DNA from: Cucumibacter marinus DSM 18995
GTDB lineage: Bacteria; Pseudomonadota; Alphaproteobacteria; Rhizobiales; Devosiaceae
Direction of reading: 5' to 3'
NCBI RefSeq assembly: GCF_000429865.1
Contig: NZ_KE386977.1
Coordinates: 243,393 to 307,392 of the forward strand
Length of the DNA: 64,000 nt
Below are positions 1-7,605 of the stretch, one piece after another. Numbering within the stretch: the stretch's first letter is position 1; each line of letters begins with the position of its first letter. The notes beneath the pieces are model-generated. The model saw nothing but the letters and a program-made list of their open reading frames with translations, ran no database searches and had not been told where the DNA came from. Both the position numbers and the translations under genes were made by a program.

Positions 1-3000
1 TGCTCAGCGTCAGGGCGTTGGCCCGCGCCATCGAGCGTGTTACCGCCAGCCCCATATGCGAACGGGGCACGCCGCCATCGAGCCCTTCGCCGTCGCTGTC
101 CTTGTAGACCACGAAGCCTTCTTCGGCACTGCGCGAGCCACTGGGCCGGCCATGGTCGCGGATATGGATCAGCACCCCGCCGGTCGCCTCGCTCTGCGCG
201 CTGAGAACCACATTGCCGCCGTCGGTGGAGATCGCCACGGCGCTCGCCAGCATGTTCATCACGGTCTGGTCCAGAAGCGTCTTGTCGGCGCGGATGACGG
301 GCAGGGTCTGCGATACGGCACTGCGCAACACGATTCGGCGCGCATTGGCACGCGGGCGGATACGGCGGGCACAGCTTTCAAGCAGGGCGTTGAGCTCGAT
401 CTCGGTTTCCTCGAGCGTGAACGTGCCGCCCTCGAAGCGGGAAAGATCCGCGATCTCGTCGATCATGGCCTGGATTTCGCGCCCGGCCCGGTGAATGTCG
501 CGACCATATTCGTTCAGCCGGTCAATGGTAAAATTGCCGAGCTCCTGCGAGGCGATGAGCTCGGAAAACCCGAGGATCGTATTGAGCGGCCCACGCAGTT
601 CATGGCTGAGATGGGCGAGCAGCGGCGCCATATCGTCATGAGTGGGCACGACCGCCGAACCGGCCGCGGCGGCTTCCCGCGCGGGGCTGATCCGCACCAG
701 CCCCAGATAGCCGTGATGGCGCAAGTTCTTGCGCCGATCACCACGGTCGACAAATAGGGAAACGTCCGCCGGTCCCGCACCCGCTTCCGCGGTGATCGTG
801 AGCGTGTCCTCTCCGGCAAAATGCCCGGCCAGGAAACCCGCCAGCTTCTGCCGGCCCTTCTCGTCGAGATAGTCGAACAGCGGGCGGCCCAGCAGCACCG
901 AACGCGCCGGACCGATGATCTGTGCCCCGAGGTCGGAGATGCCGGCGATCCGGCCTTCGCTCGTCAACTGGATGAAACCGCAATTCGACTGCGCCGCGAT
1001 CAGTTCGACCGTCGCGCGCGTGGTCATGCCACCTTCGTCTTCTTCCTCGACCGGCGCGGCGTCGGCGGCGCGGGCGGAAAGCAGATAGGCGGGCCGCCCC
1101 TGCCAGGCGATCGTCTGCAGCCTTGCGACCACCGCCACCTTGTGCCCGTTGCGATGGGTGAGGTGGGTCACCGGTCCCACCGCATCGTCGTCATCGCTGA
1201 CCTCGGGGAAGAGCGTGTCAAATCCGGCTTCCCTCAGCGCGGTGGAGGATCCGTAGCCGGTCAGTTCCGCCATGGCGCGGTTGGCGAACAACAGGGCCTG
1301 ATCGCGGAAAACCAGCAGCCCCAGCGGCAACCGGTTGAGCACAAGTGTTTCGTCGCTCAGCGGCACCAGGTCGGCCCCGCCAGTCTCAGGCTCGCTTGCC
1401 GAATTGCGCTCGGTTACCGGCGGCTCGGTCTCGCCGCCTCCGATCCGGTCGTTCAACAGGCGGGACAGTTCGGTGAAATTGTACCGGCTCTTTTCATCGA
1501 TCGGCCCGGTGTCGCCTGCGGGCTCTTCGCCAGCAGCGTTGTCCGCCGGTGTCTCTTCGCGTGGCGCCGCGTCTTCAGGAGCATCATCGGCCTCCGCCGC
1601 GCCGGCATCCGCTTCGGTCTGCGCGTCTTCCGAAGCTTCAGGCGAGTATTTTTCGATTTCCGCGTCGTAGCTGCCGCCATTTTCAACGGGCTCACGGGGC
1701 TCTGCTTCGCGGCGATCGGGCTCTGAATAAACATGCCAGCCATCAAAACCGCCCAGCCGCTCGAACAGCGGCACCATGCGCACCGGGCGTCCATCCGCCA
1801 GCGTCACCGAAAGCGGTTGCAGGCTCACACCCGCCATGGCTGCCTCGGCGAGGTCTTGGTCGAGCGGATCGATCATTTCGAGCACGGCATCGATGGTGTC
1901 ACTTGCCGAAAAGCGATAGGGGCCGCCGCTCGTGCCATGCGGCCGGCCATGCCGGTCGAGCGAAAACAGGGCGCGGCCGCCCGAATCCGGCGCGCTGGGC
2001 GCGGGCGGGTTCAGCGGCACGGGCGGACCGAAATCCTCGCTGTCTTCATCAAGCGGCGCGAACAGCGCATCACTTCCGCCCAGCCGATCGATCAGCCCGG
2101 TTAACACCTGCGGTCCGGGGCCCGCTTCTTCGATCGGGGCCTGTTCGACCGGCTGTTCGCTTTCTGCGAAGTCCGCCGGCGCGCCATCATGCTCGGTCGC
2201 CCCGGCTTCGGTGTCGTCCCGGTTTTCGTTCGCCGGATCATCGACGGTTTCCGGCGCGGCGGTCACCGGCTCGGCAACCACTTCCACCGGCGTTTCATCA
2301 ATCGGTATCTCCTGGCCTTCGACCGCGGTCTTCTCGACCTCGGCGTCCCCGGACACCGGCGGTGCAAGTTTTGCTGTTTCGGTTTTGGGCGTTTCGTTTT
2401 CGGGTGTCTCGGTGTCGTCTGGCGTGGCGGGCGGCTGGTCAGCCGCCGCGGAGGGCGGCGTCATGCCATAGGCCGGATCTTCGACATTCGGTGCGGGCGT
2501 GGCGTCGGTCTCGCGCCGCCAGATGACCATCAGCGTCTCGCCATCCGGCCCTGCGGGCAGGGCGGTACTCCCGACACCGCTGTCGGCTTCGATCGTGGCG
2601 CGATTGACCCCGCCATAGGGCTCGCTCAGCAGCGCCCGCGCCGCATCGGAGAGCGCGATCACTTCACCATGCCGGTCGGTCACGGCCTGGGCGGGGCTGT
2701 CTTCGAATTGCGGCAGCGCCAGCGCTTGCCGGAAGCTCTCGGGATCGGCATCGAGTTCCTGGGTGTCGATGATCAGCAGCACCCGCTGACCGTCGAGCAC
2801 TTGCGGAATGCACAGGCAAGTGGCCGCCAGGGGCTTGCTACCGGCGAGAAACCGGAGCCGCGACAGCGAACCACGGCCATTGACGCCGATGCGCACCAGC
2901 CGGGCCACCTGGCCCTTGATCGGCACGGGCAGGGCGGCAGGCTTCAGCGCGCCATCCTTCTCCTTCGCCCGGTACAGCCATGCCGCAGCGTTGCGCCAGA

Positions 3001-3103
3001 TCAGCGTTTCACCGTCACCCGACCACAACCAGGCGGGCCGCGGATCAAGCGCAAAGGCGCTGACCTCGCCTGCCGCTTCGCTGTTCATCCAGTCCCGCCC
3101 CAT
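1..3103 (-). CDS. PAS-domain sensor histidine kinase, PdhS/PleC-like, C-terminus cut by window edge
   Basis: The frame is open from an ATG to the window edge (1034 codons seen). I see no membrane segment, so the protein is probably cytoplasmic. Two long acidic, Pro/Glu-rich linkers (about residues 221-330 and 460-536) precede a PAS domain near 590-670 (FANRAMAELTGY) and a second PAS-like segment near 690-800. The H-box is LSHELRGPLNTILGF with the phospho-acceptor His at about 834. The ATP-binding part that is visible is weakly conserved: NMLASAVAIS at the N-box and IRDHGRPS where DxGxG is expected. Family knowledge: large soluble PAS kinases of this kind (Brucella PdhS) act with DivJ/PleC/DivK in cell-cycle control. 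A CtrA-type box lies about 80 bases upstream, which fits that role. The exact orthologue is not certain. Confidence 0.85.
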   Translation of the reverse strand, partial: MGRDWMNSEAAGEVSAFALDPRPAWLWSGDGETLIWRNAAAWLYRAKEKDGALKPAALPVPIKGQVARLVRIGVNGRGSLSRLRFLAGSKPLAATCLCIPQVLDGQRVLLIIDTQELDADPESFRQALALPQFEDSPAQAVTDRHGEVIALSDAARALLSEPYGGVNRATIEADSGVGSTALPAGPDGETLMVIWRRETDATPAPNVEDPAYGMTPPSAAADQPPATPDDTETPENETPKTETAKLAPPVSGDAEVEKTAVEGQEIPIDETPVEVVAEPVTAAPETVDDPANENRDDTEAGATEHDGAPADFAESEQPVEQAPIEEAGPGPQVLTGLIDRLGGSDALFAPLDEDSEDFGPPVPLNPPAPSAPDSGGRALFSLDRHGRPHGTSGGPYRFSASDTIDAVLEMIDPLDQDLAEAAMAGVSLQPLSVTLADGRPVRMVPLFERLGGFDGWHVYSEPDRREAEPREPVENGGSYDAEIEKYSPEASEDAQTEADAGAAEADDAPEDAAPREETPADNAAGEEPAGDTGPIDEKSRYNFTELSRLLNDRIGGGETEPPVTERNSASEPETGGADLVPLSDETLVLNRLPLGLLVFRDQALLFANRAMAELTGYGSSTALREAGFDTLFPEVSDDDDAVGPVTHLTHRNGHKVAVVARLQTIAWQGRPAYLLSARAADAAPVEEEDEGGMTTRATVELIAAQSNCGFIQLTSEGRIAGISDLGAQIIGPARSVLLGRPLFDYLDEKGRQKLAGFLAGHFAGEDTLTITAEAGAGPADVSLFVDRGDRRKNLRHHGYLGLVRISPAREAAAAGSAVVPTHDDMAPLLAHLSHELRGPLNTILGFSELIASQELGNFTIDRLNEYGRDIHRAGREIQAMIDEIADLSRFEGGTFTLEETEIELNALLESCARRIRPRANARRIVLRSAVSQTLPVIRADKTLLDQTVMNMLASAVAISTDGGNVVLSAQSEATGGVLIHIRDHGRPSGSRSAEEGFVVYKDSDGEGLDGGVPRSHMGLAVTRSMARANALTLS

Positions 3104-3488
3104 CAATACTCCGCGTCCGGGCACTTCGCGCGCACTTCACTCGATCCGCCGTCCCGCTCTGACACGAAGCGGCGTACCTGTTTAATCCTTTCTTAAATAT
3201 AAGGCCGGGGCGTGACGGTCCAGCGCAACGGGCTTTCGCCCAACGATCTCGCCATTCATGGTTAAGGGGAAACCCTGATGGTGCAGCGTTCGGGCAGAAA
3301 GGTGAACGCGGCCTGAGGCGGCGCAGGCGCTGTGAGACAAGGTAACCTCTCGTGAGAGCGCCAAAGCCCTCTTGCGTTCAGCAAGGTGTTTGCATATGGT
3401 CCGCCCGCATTCGGGCAGCGTCCCGAACAGCCATGCCGGCTGGCATATGTCACAGGGCTCCCGGAGCCGGACAGCAAGCCGCAGCCGT
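3104..3488. other. Non-coding gap between kinase gene and tRNA-His
   Basis: About 385 bases without a convincing gene. It must hold the promoter of the leftward kinase gene, and it contains the CtrA-type box listed separately, followed by an AT-rich patch (around 3190-3202). It also precedes the rightward tRNA. Small frames on the minus strand here have no ribosome binding site or recognisable product, and I reject them. Confidence 0.6.
3182..3196. promoter_or_regulatory. Candidate CtrA binding site
   Basis: TTAA, seven bases, TTAA: an exact match to the core of the alphaproteobacterial CtrA motif (TTAA-N7-TTAA). It lies 79-93 bases upstream of the kinase start codon, a normal distance for promoter control. 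The match is seen; the regulation is inferred. In a GC-rich background such a match is unlikely by chance, but one site alone is not proof. Confidence 0.6.
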
Positions 3489-3565
3489 GCCGCCTTAGCT
3501 CAGTAGGTTAGAGCGCTAGATTGTGGATCTAGAGGTCCCCCGTTCGATCCGGGGAGGCGGTACCA
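3489..3565 (+). tRNA. tRNA-His (GTG anticodon)
   Basis: A complete cloverleaf: acceptor GCCGCCT paired with AGGCGGT, D-arm GCTC/GAGC, anticodon stem CTAGA/TCTAG around the loop TTGTGGA (anticodon GTG), T-arm CCCCG/CGGGG with loop TTCGATC, and an encoded CCA. The base before G1 is T, not G, and the discriminator base is A73. The usual bacterial histidine identity pair G-1:C73 is therefore absent. This is the known alphaproteobacterial variant, read by a divergent HisRS; such a gene lies 4 kb downstream. The first acceptor pair is a G:U wobble. Confidence 0.97.
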
Positions 3566-3623
3566 TTTTCCCCCACCTCACCGATTCGAAACCGTTCGCC
3601 GCAGGCGTCTCGGCCTGTGCGGG

Positions 3624-5411
3624 TTACTGAGCAAGCCGCAGGTCGGTCAGCCGGTCGGCGATATCCTGGAACACGCTTGTCAATTCGCTGGGCGAATTCG
3701 GGAAATAGGCGTGTGAAGCATCGGTCGCGCAGGCCGTCAGCATGTTCTTGGTCGTATTGTTGGGCGGCTGCAGGCCGATCGTATAGATCTCGATGCCTGC
3801 ATTCTTGGCATTGTTGCAGGTGGTGACCGTGCGGTTGTTCATCTCGGTTTCGAGCGCCGATTTGCCCCAGCCCGCTTCGCCCAGGCGTTCATTATACGGG
3901 AACCCGTAGGAGAGGTAGTACTGGGCACCATTCATGTTGCCTGAAGGGTAGTGGGTGTTTTCACCGTCTGTCATCACGATCAGCACCTTGCTGGCACCCT
4001 GGTCGTAATCGACGCCTTCGGTATAGGGCACGCCAGGCGACAGAGTGCGCCAGCCCCATGCCGTGCCGATGTGGATATTGGTGCCGCCATCCGCGACCAT
4101 TGCGGTGATCGAGGACTTTGCCGTCGTCGCATTGTTGGTCAGCGGCAGGATCTCGGCGTTGAGGCATTCGCCATTCGGGGAGTCCTCACCCGAATAATAG
4201 CCGGTAACCCCGTCATATTTACACGCCCGTTCCTGCAATTGCCGGTCTGTCAGCGGCACATAACCGTCTTCGTAGTCGGTGCAGGACTGGCGGGTGATGT
4301 AGCCGTAGCGCCAGTCATACCAGGAGCTGGTGTAGACGGGCGATTCCCCGGCGCAGGAGCACACATTGGGGCCGGTCTGGTTCCAGCCGGTCGGCGGGTC
4401 CAGTTCGCAGGTCCCCCCTGCGCCATAGTAATACCCGCCGGTCCAGCTTGAGCACTCGCATTCGCCGAGGTTGCCGTCCGGCGGGCAGCTCCCGCCATAA
4501 TCGTTGAGATAGCTGCTGCCAAACCCGGAATCGGGCTCGTCCGGCCGGAACACCGGCTGGAACAGCGTCACCGGATTGCTGGTCGTCGGGGTATCGTCGG
4601 TAGTGTCGTAGGGCGGCTCACGCGATTCGACACACCCTTCCCAGCTTTCATTGGTCATGCCGTCATACAGATCGAACCGCGAGAAATTACCCGTGAGGGG
4701 ATTGCCCTCGTCGTCCGCGAAATTGTCTTTGGCGGTCGGCGACAGGCCGTTCTTGTCCATCCAGTTCGCTGTCTTCTTGTCCGATCCGACATTGACGAAA
4801 AACGCGAAGGGCACCACCGAGACGAAAACGTCCGGCTGGGTCGATTTGTTGTCGAACAGCACGTTGATGGCGTTGGTCGCAGCGGTCTTGAGGTTCGACA
4901 TCCGCGAGTAGCTGCCCATCGACCCCGAATTGTCGAGCACGAAGGCGACTTCGAGCCGCTTTTTCTTCTGCGTCGCCTGGGAGACGATACGCACCTGCAT
5001 TTCGGGAATATTGATGAGCCCGATAAACGGGGTCGGAATCGTCAACTGCGCCCGGAAGAACAGGCTGCCTTCATCTTCGTCTTTGGAGGCGATCTCCAGA
5101 TTGACGGTGACGTCATCGTCGCCCAGCCGGTCGATGACCAGCGCCTGGGCTTCGGTTTTCAGCGTCGATTCGGATTTCGAATAGATGTCGGGCTGCAGCG
5201 CCAGCACCGCGGCATCGAGCGCGGTCTGTGCAGTGGCACGTTTTTGCTGAATGGTGACATAGTCGATGACCGCGCCGGCCATGGCGACCAGCACGATAGC
5301 CATCACGCCGAACAGCACCGCGAACGCGCCGCGGTCGTCGCGCGCAAAACGCCGGAACAAGGATAAACCTTTCGTCACGACAAACCCGTGCCAAACATGA
5401 ACGTTCGGCAC
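3624..5411 (-). CDS. TadG-like Flp pilus assembly protein with von Willebrand A domain
   Basis: 595 residues from the first ATG; a GTG 11 codons in (VTKGLSLFRR) is an alternative start. The N-terminus has the TadE/TadG signature: DDRGAFAVLFG followed by one hydrophobic segment and a helix with QQKRATAQTALDAAVLAL. Residues from about 155 form a von Willebrand A domain: FVLDNSGSMGS is the DxSxS metal site, and VLIVMTDGENT comes later. Between them lies a Cys-, Tyr- and Gly-rich insert (about residues 300-420) with many C pairs, unlike a standard A domain and probably disulfide-bonded outside the cytoplasm. Known for the family: pseudopilin-like or tight-adherence secretion roles. No other tad genes are in the window, so this is an orphan copy here. 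Confidence 0.85.
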   Translation of the reverse strand: MPNVHVWHGFVVTKGLSLFRRFARDDRGAFAVLFGVMAIVLVAMAGAVIDYVTIQQKRATAQTALDAAVLALQPDIYSKSESTLKTEAQALVIDRLGDDDVTVNLEIASKDEDEGSLFFRAQLTIPTPFIGLINIPEMQVRIVSQATQKKKRLEVAFVLDNSGSMGSYSRMSNLKTAATNAINVLFDNKSTQPDVFVSVVPFAFFVNVGSDKKTANWMDKNGLSPTAKDNFADDEGNPLTGNFSRFDLYDGMTNESWEGCVESREPPYDTTDDTPTTSNPVTLFQPVFRPDEPDSGFGSSYLNDYGGSCPPDGNLGECECSSWTGGYYYGAGGTCELDPPTGWNQTGPNVCSCAGESPVYTSSWYDWRYGYITRQSCTDYEDGYVPLTDRQLQERACKYDGVTGYYSGEDSPNGECLNAEILPLTNNATTAKSSITAMVADGGTNIHIGTAWGWRTLSPGVPYTEGVDYDQGASKVLIVMTDGENTHYPSGNMNGAQYYLSYGFPYNERLGEAGWGKSALETEMNNRTVTTCNNAKNAGIEIYTIGLQPPNNTTKNMLTACATDASHAYFPNSPSELTSVFQDIADRLTDLRLAQ

Positions 5412-5434
5412 GGATTATGTCGATGAAAGGTAAA

Positions 5435-6094
5435 CTAAAGCACAATCACCTTCGCACCAATTGTGACGCGACCGTAAAGGTCTATGACATCCTGATTGGT
5501 CAGTCTGATGCAGCCCGAGGACACATTGTGCCCGATGGTTTGCGGTTCGGTGGTGCCGTGAATGCGATAGAGCGTCGCGCCGATATAGAGCGCCCGCGCG
5601 CCCAGAGGATTATTGATCCCGCCCGGCATGAATGTGGGTAGTTCGGGCTGGCGCTGGCGCATCTCCGCCGGCGGCGTCCAGCCCGGCCATTCCTTCTTGG
5701 CCGAAATCTTGTGGGTGCCCGACCATTCGAACCCGTCGCGCGCCACTCCGATACCGTAGCGCAGGGCCTTGCCCTCTGGCAGCACCAGGTAGAGGAAGTG
5801 CTCGCCCGTATTGATGATGATCGTGCCTGCCGCTTCCGAGGTGCGGAACGGCACCACCTGGCGCAGCAGCGCCGGGTGCTGACGATAGGTGTTCTGCACC
5901 GCAAGCCCGTTTTGCGGGCGATTGGTGGTCACCGTCATCCCCGGCGGCACCAGCAGTGTCTGGCCCCAGCGGTCCTGCACCCGCACAAGGTTCTGCCCGG
6001 CCATGGCCTGAGCCATGGGCACAAGGGCGAACACGGTGGCGGCAAGTGCTGTCATCAGCGCGCCACGGGCGGCTTTCTTGAAATCCCGATTCAT
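5435..6094 (-). CDS. L,D-transpeptidase (YkuD/ErfK family), secreted
   Basis: A cell-wall cross-linking or lipoprotein-anchoring enzyme that acts on peptidoglycan peptides in the periplasm. The chosen ATG (MNRDFKKAARG) has GGAGTAGG just upstream and gives a clean signal peptide ending near AQA/MAG. A longer frame starting 30 codons earlier would bury the signal peptide, so I reject that start. The YkuD core ends with HGTTEP and then SSGCIRLTN, the HG-x(n)-SxGCxR motif with the catalytic Cys. The length (219 residues) is normal for a single-domain family member. The gene follows the TadG-like gene on the same strand, but I know of no functional link. Confidence 0.93.
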   Translation of the reverse strand: MNRDFKKAARGALMTALAATVFALVPMAQAMAGQNLVRVQDRWGQTLLVPPGMTVTTNRPQNGLAVQNTYRQHPALLRQVVPFRTSEAAGTIIINTGEHFLYLVLPEGKALRYGIGVARDGFEWSGTHKISAKKEWPGWTPPAEMRQRQPELPTFMPGGINNPLGARALYIGATLYRIHGTTEPQTIGHNVSSGCIRLTNQDVIDLYGRVTIGAKVIVL

Positions 6095-6260
6095 GGAAAA
6101 ACCTACTCCGAACTCAGTACCGAACGCGGGTGCCGCCATTGGCGGCGTGGTTATGCTTTCCCAAGGGTAACCAGAACCCACCAAATTTCAGTGAAACGGC
6201 ATGGTTAGCGCCGCCTCAACAAGCGCGGTTAACCGCCGGTAAAATCGAGCGAGGGCAAGC

Positions 6261-6878
6261 ATGGCTGACGGCGGGGAACAGGTGCGCTGCGCATGGGCGG
6301 GCGATGACGCCCTCTACCAGCACTATCACGACACCGAATGGGGCTGGCCGGTCGACAGTGACCGGACCCTTTTCGAAAAGATCTGCCTCGAAGGCTTCCA
6401 GTCGGGCCTGTCCTGGCTGACGATCTTGAGAAAGCGGGAAAACTTCCGCGCCGCCTTCGCCAATTTCGAACCGGCAAAGGTCGCGCTGTTCGACGAGGGC
6501 GATGTCGAGCGGCTATTGGGCGACGCCGGTATTATCCGTCATCGCGGCAAGATCGAAGCCACCATCAACAATGCCCGGCGCGCCCTCGAAATGCAGGCCG
6601 AGTTCGGCTCCATTGCGGCTTATGTCTGGCAATATGAGCCGGGCAGGGAGGAGCGCCCGGACGATCTGTCATGGGAACATCTCAAGACGGTCGCCACCGT
6701 GCCCAGTTCCCACCGGCTCTCGAAAGACCTCAAGAAGCGGGGCTGGAAATTCGTCGGTCCCACCACCTGTTACGCCTTCATGCAGGCCATGGGCATGGTC
6801 AACGATCACACCGAGGATTGTTTCTGCCGCGGGGAAGTGGAAACGGCGCGGGCCGGTTTTCGCCGGCCCGGCGCCTGA
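6261..6878 (+). CDS. tag: DNA-3-methyladenine glycosylase I
   Basis: Removes 3-methyladenine from alkylated DNA to start base excision repair. The 205-residue protein matches the family end to end: RCAWAGDD near the start, HYHDTEWGWP, then FEKICLEGFQSGLSWLTIL, the helix-hairpin-helix-like core, and NDHTEDCFC at the end. The early Cys and His, and the late His and Cys, are the zinc ligands known from E. coli Tag. GAGGG lies shortly before the ATG. It converges on the small DUF1127-like gene with a gap of only six bases. Confidence 0.96.
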   Translation: MADGGEQVRCAWAGDDALYQHYHDTEWGWPVDSDRTLFEKICLEGFQSGLSWLTILRKRENFRAAFANFEPAKVALFDEGDVERLLGDAGIIRHRGKIEATINNARRALEMQAEFGSIAAYVWQYEPGREERPDDLSWEHLKTVATVPSSHRLSKDLKKRGWKFVGPTTCYAFMQAMGMVNDHTEDCFCRGEVETARAGFRRPGA

Positions 6879-6884
6879 GGGAGA

Positions 6885-7118
6885 TCACCGGTAATCCCAG
6901 TGGTTCCGCCGGTCCTGCTCGGGCGGCAGCCCGAGATCGCGGCGCATGTGGTCGGTCAGGTCGGGCAGGCCCTGAAGCCCCGATGCACCGCTCATCAACG
7001 AACGGAAGCTGGCGCCGGCCTGCCAGAAGTGAATAAAGAACCGCCAATAGGCATTGGGCCTGCGGGCGGAGAAACCGGCGTGGTCACCACGCCGGCTCCG
7101 GGGTGCAAGAAGAGTCAT
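6885..7118 (-). CDS. Small DUF1127-like protein
   Basis: 77 residues, basic and rich in Arg and aromatic residues. The C-terminal half reads LPDLTDHMRRDLGLPPEQD, the 'L-x-D-x-x-RRDxGL' pattern of DUF1127 proteins, which are small, often stress- or phosphate-related, and abundant in Hyphomicrobiales. The N-terminal half (WRFFIHFWQAG) is less typical. TATACT sits about 40 bases upstream of the ATG as a possible -10 box. The function is unknown; some family members bind RNA or affect carbon and phosphate metabolism. Confidence 0.72.
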   Translation of the reverse strand: MTLLAPRSRRGDHAGFSARRPNAYWRFFIHFWQAGASFRSLMSGASGLQGLPDLTDHMRRDLGLPPEQDRRNHWDYR

Positions 7119-7234
7119 CTTTACAGCCCGGCGTCAGTAAGAACGCCGGTCCCTGAAGTATAATGAGAGTGATGGTCGCAATCCGCACGCCAAATGACGC
7201 CGGAAACGGCCGATTACGTTAGGTATGAAAGGAA

Positions 7235-7251
7235 GCCGAAAGACCTTCGGC
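7235..7251 (-). terminator. Hairpin after the 22-codon frame
   Basis: GCCGAA and TTCGGC pair across a five-base loop. On the minus strand the stem is followed by TTCCTTTC, a weak T-rich tail. It lies about 30 bases beyond the stop codon of the tiny leftward frame, so it could terminate that transcript. The stem is short, so confidence is limited. Confidence 0.45.
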
Positions 7252-7279
7252 AGGTGGGAATTTCAGCGCTTAAGAAACG

Positions 7280-7348
7280 CTATCGCGCAAGGCGATGAAA
7301 TCCGACACGCGCCATGGAACGGCTGGAAACGAATTCTGATACTGTCAT
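7280..7348 (-). CDS. Candidate 22-residue small protein
   Basis: ATG to TAG encodes MTVSEFVSSRSMARVGFHRL plus two more residues. It is preceded by AGGAGG eight bases before the ATG, the strongest ribosome binding site in this part of the window, and is followed by a hairpin. The peptide is basic and amphipathic, without a membrane segment. I do not recognise a family. A longer frame in another phase over the same bases lacks a ribosome binding site. It could also be a leader peptide or the 5' part of a small RNA. The Shine-Dalgarno sequence is the main argument. Confidence 0.4.
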   Translation of the reverse strand: MTVSEFVSSRSMARVGFHRLAR

Positions 7349-7605
7349 GTAATACGCCTCCTGTTAGTGTGTCGGACGGTGGCCTTCTATGCCGATTTGC
7401 GTGAAGCGGCAACAGCCTATGTCGGGGGATTGCGTCAGCCTGTCGCATCTGTTGCAAAAATGCCACATCGCGATCCCGCGCCCTTCAACCATAGCGGCAG
7501 GCAAACGCCCGCGCTGCCTTGTTTCCCATAGGGTGATCGGCTAACAACGCCACGGCGCGAACGCGCCTGCTATCCCAGTTTCCAACTCGAAATACCGGCC
7601 GCGAC

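Larger units (their letters stand above)
7119..7605. other. Long gap between DUF1127-like gene and hisS
   Basis: About 490 bases with no conventional gene. It contains the probable leftward promoter of the DUF1127-like gene (TATACT on the minus strand at 7157-7162, near a GGCGT/ACGCC inverted repeat), a leftward mini-gene of 22 codons with its own hairpin (listed separately), and the unmarked promoter region of hisS. No riboswitch or T-box-like structure is evident to the eye. Confidence 0.55.

Noticed and set aside
3489..3565. tRNA-His as an integration site for a mobile element
   Set aside because: No integrase, no direct repeat of the tRNA 3' end downstream, and the neighbouring genes have normal composition.
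7263..7466. A 67-codon minus-strand frame in the gap before hisS
   Set aside because: It has no ribosome binding site and overlaps the better-supported 22-codon frame in another phase.
7119..7605. T-box or histidine attenuator leader before hisS
   Set aside because: No run of His codons and no T-box sequence is visible on the plus strand. T-boxes are also not expected in Alphaproteobacteria.
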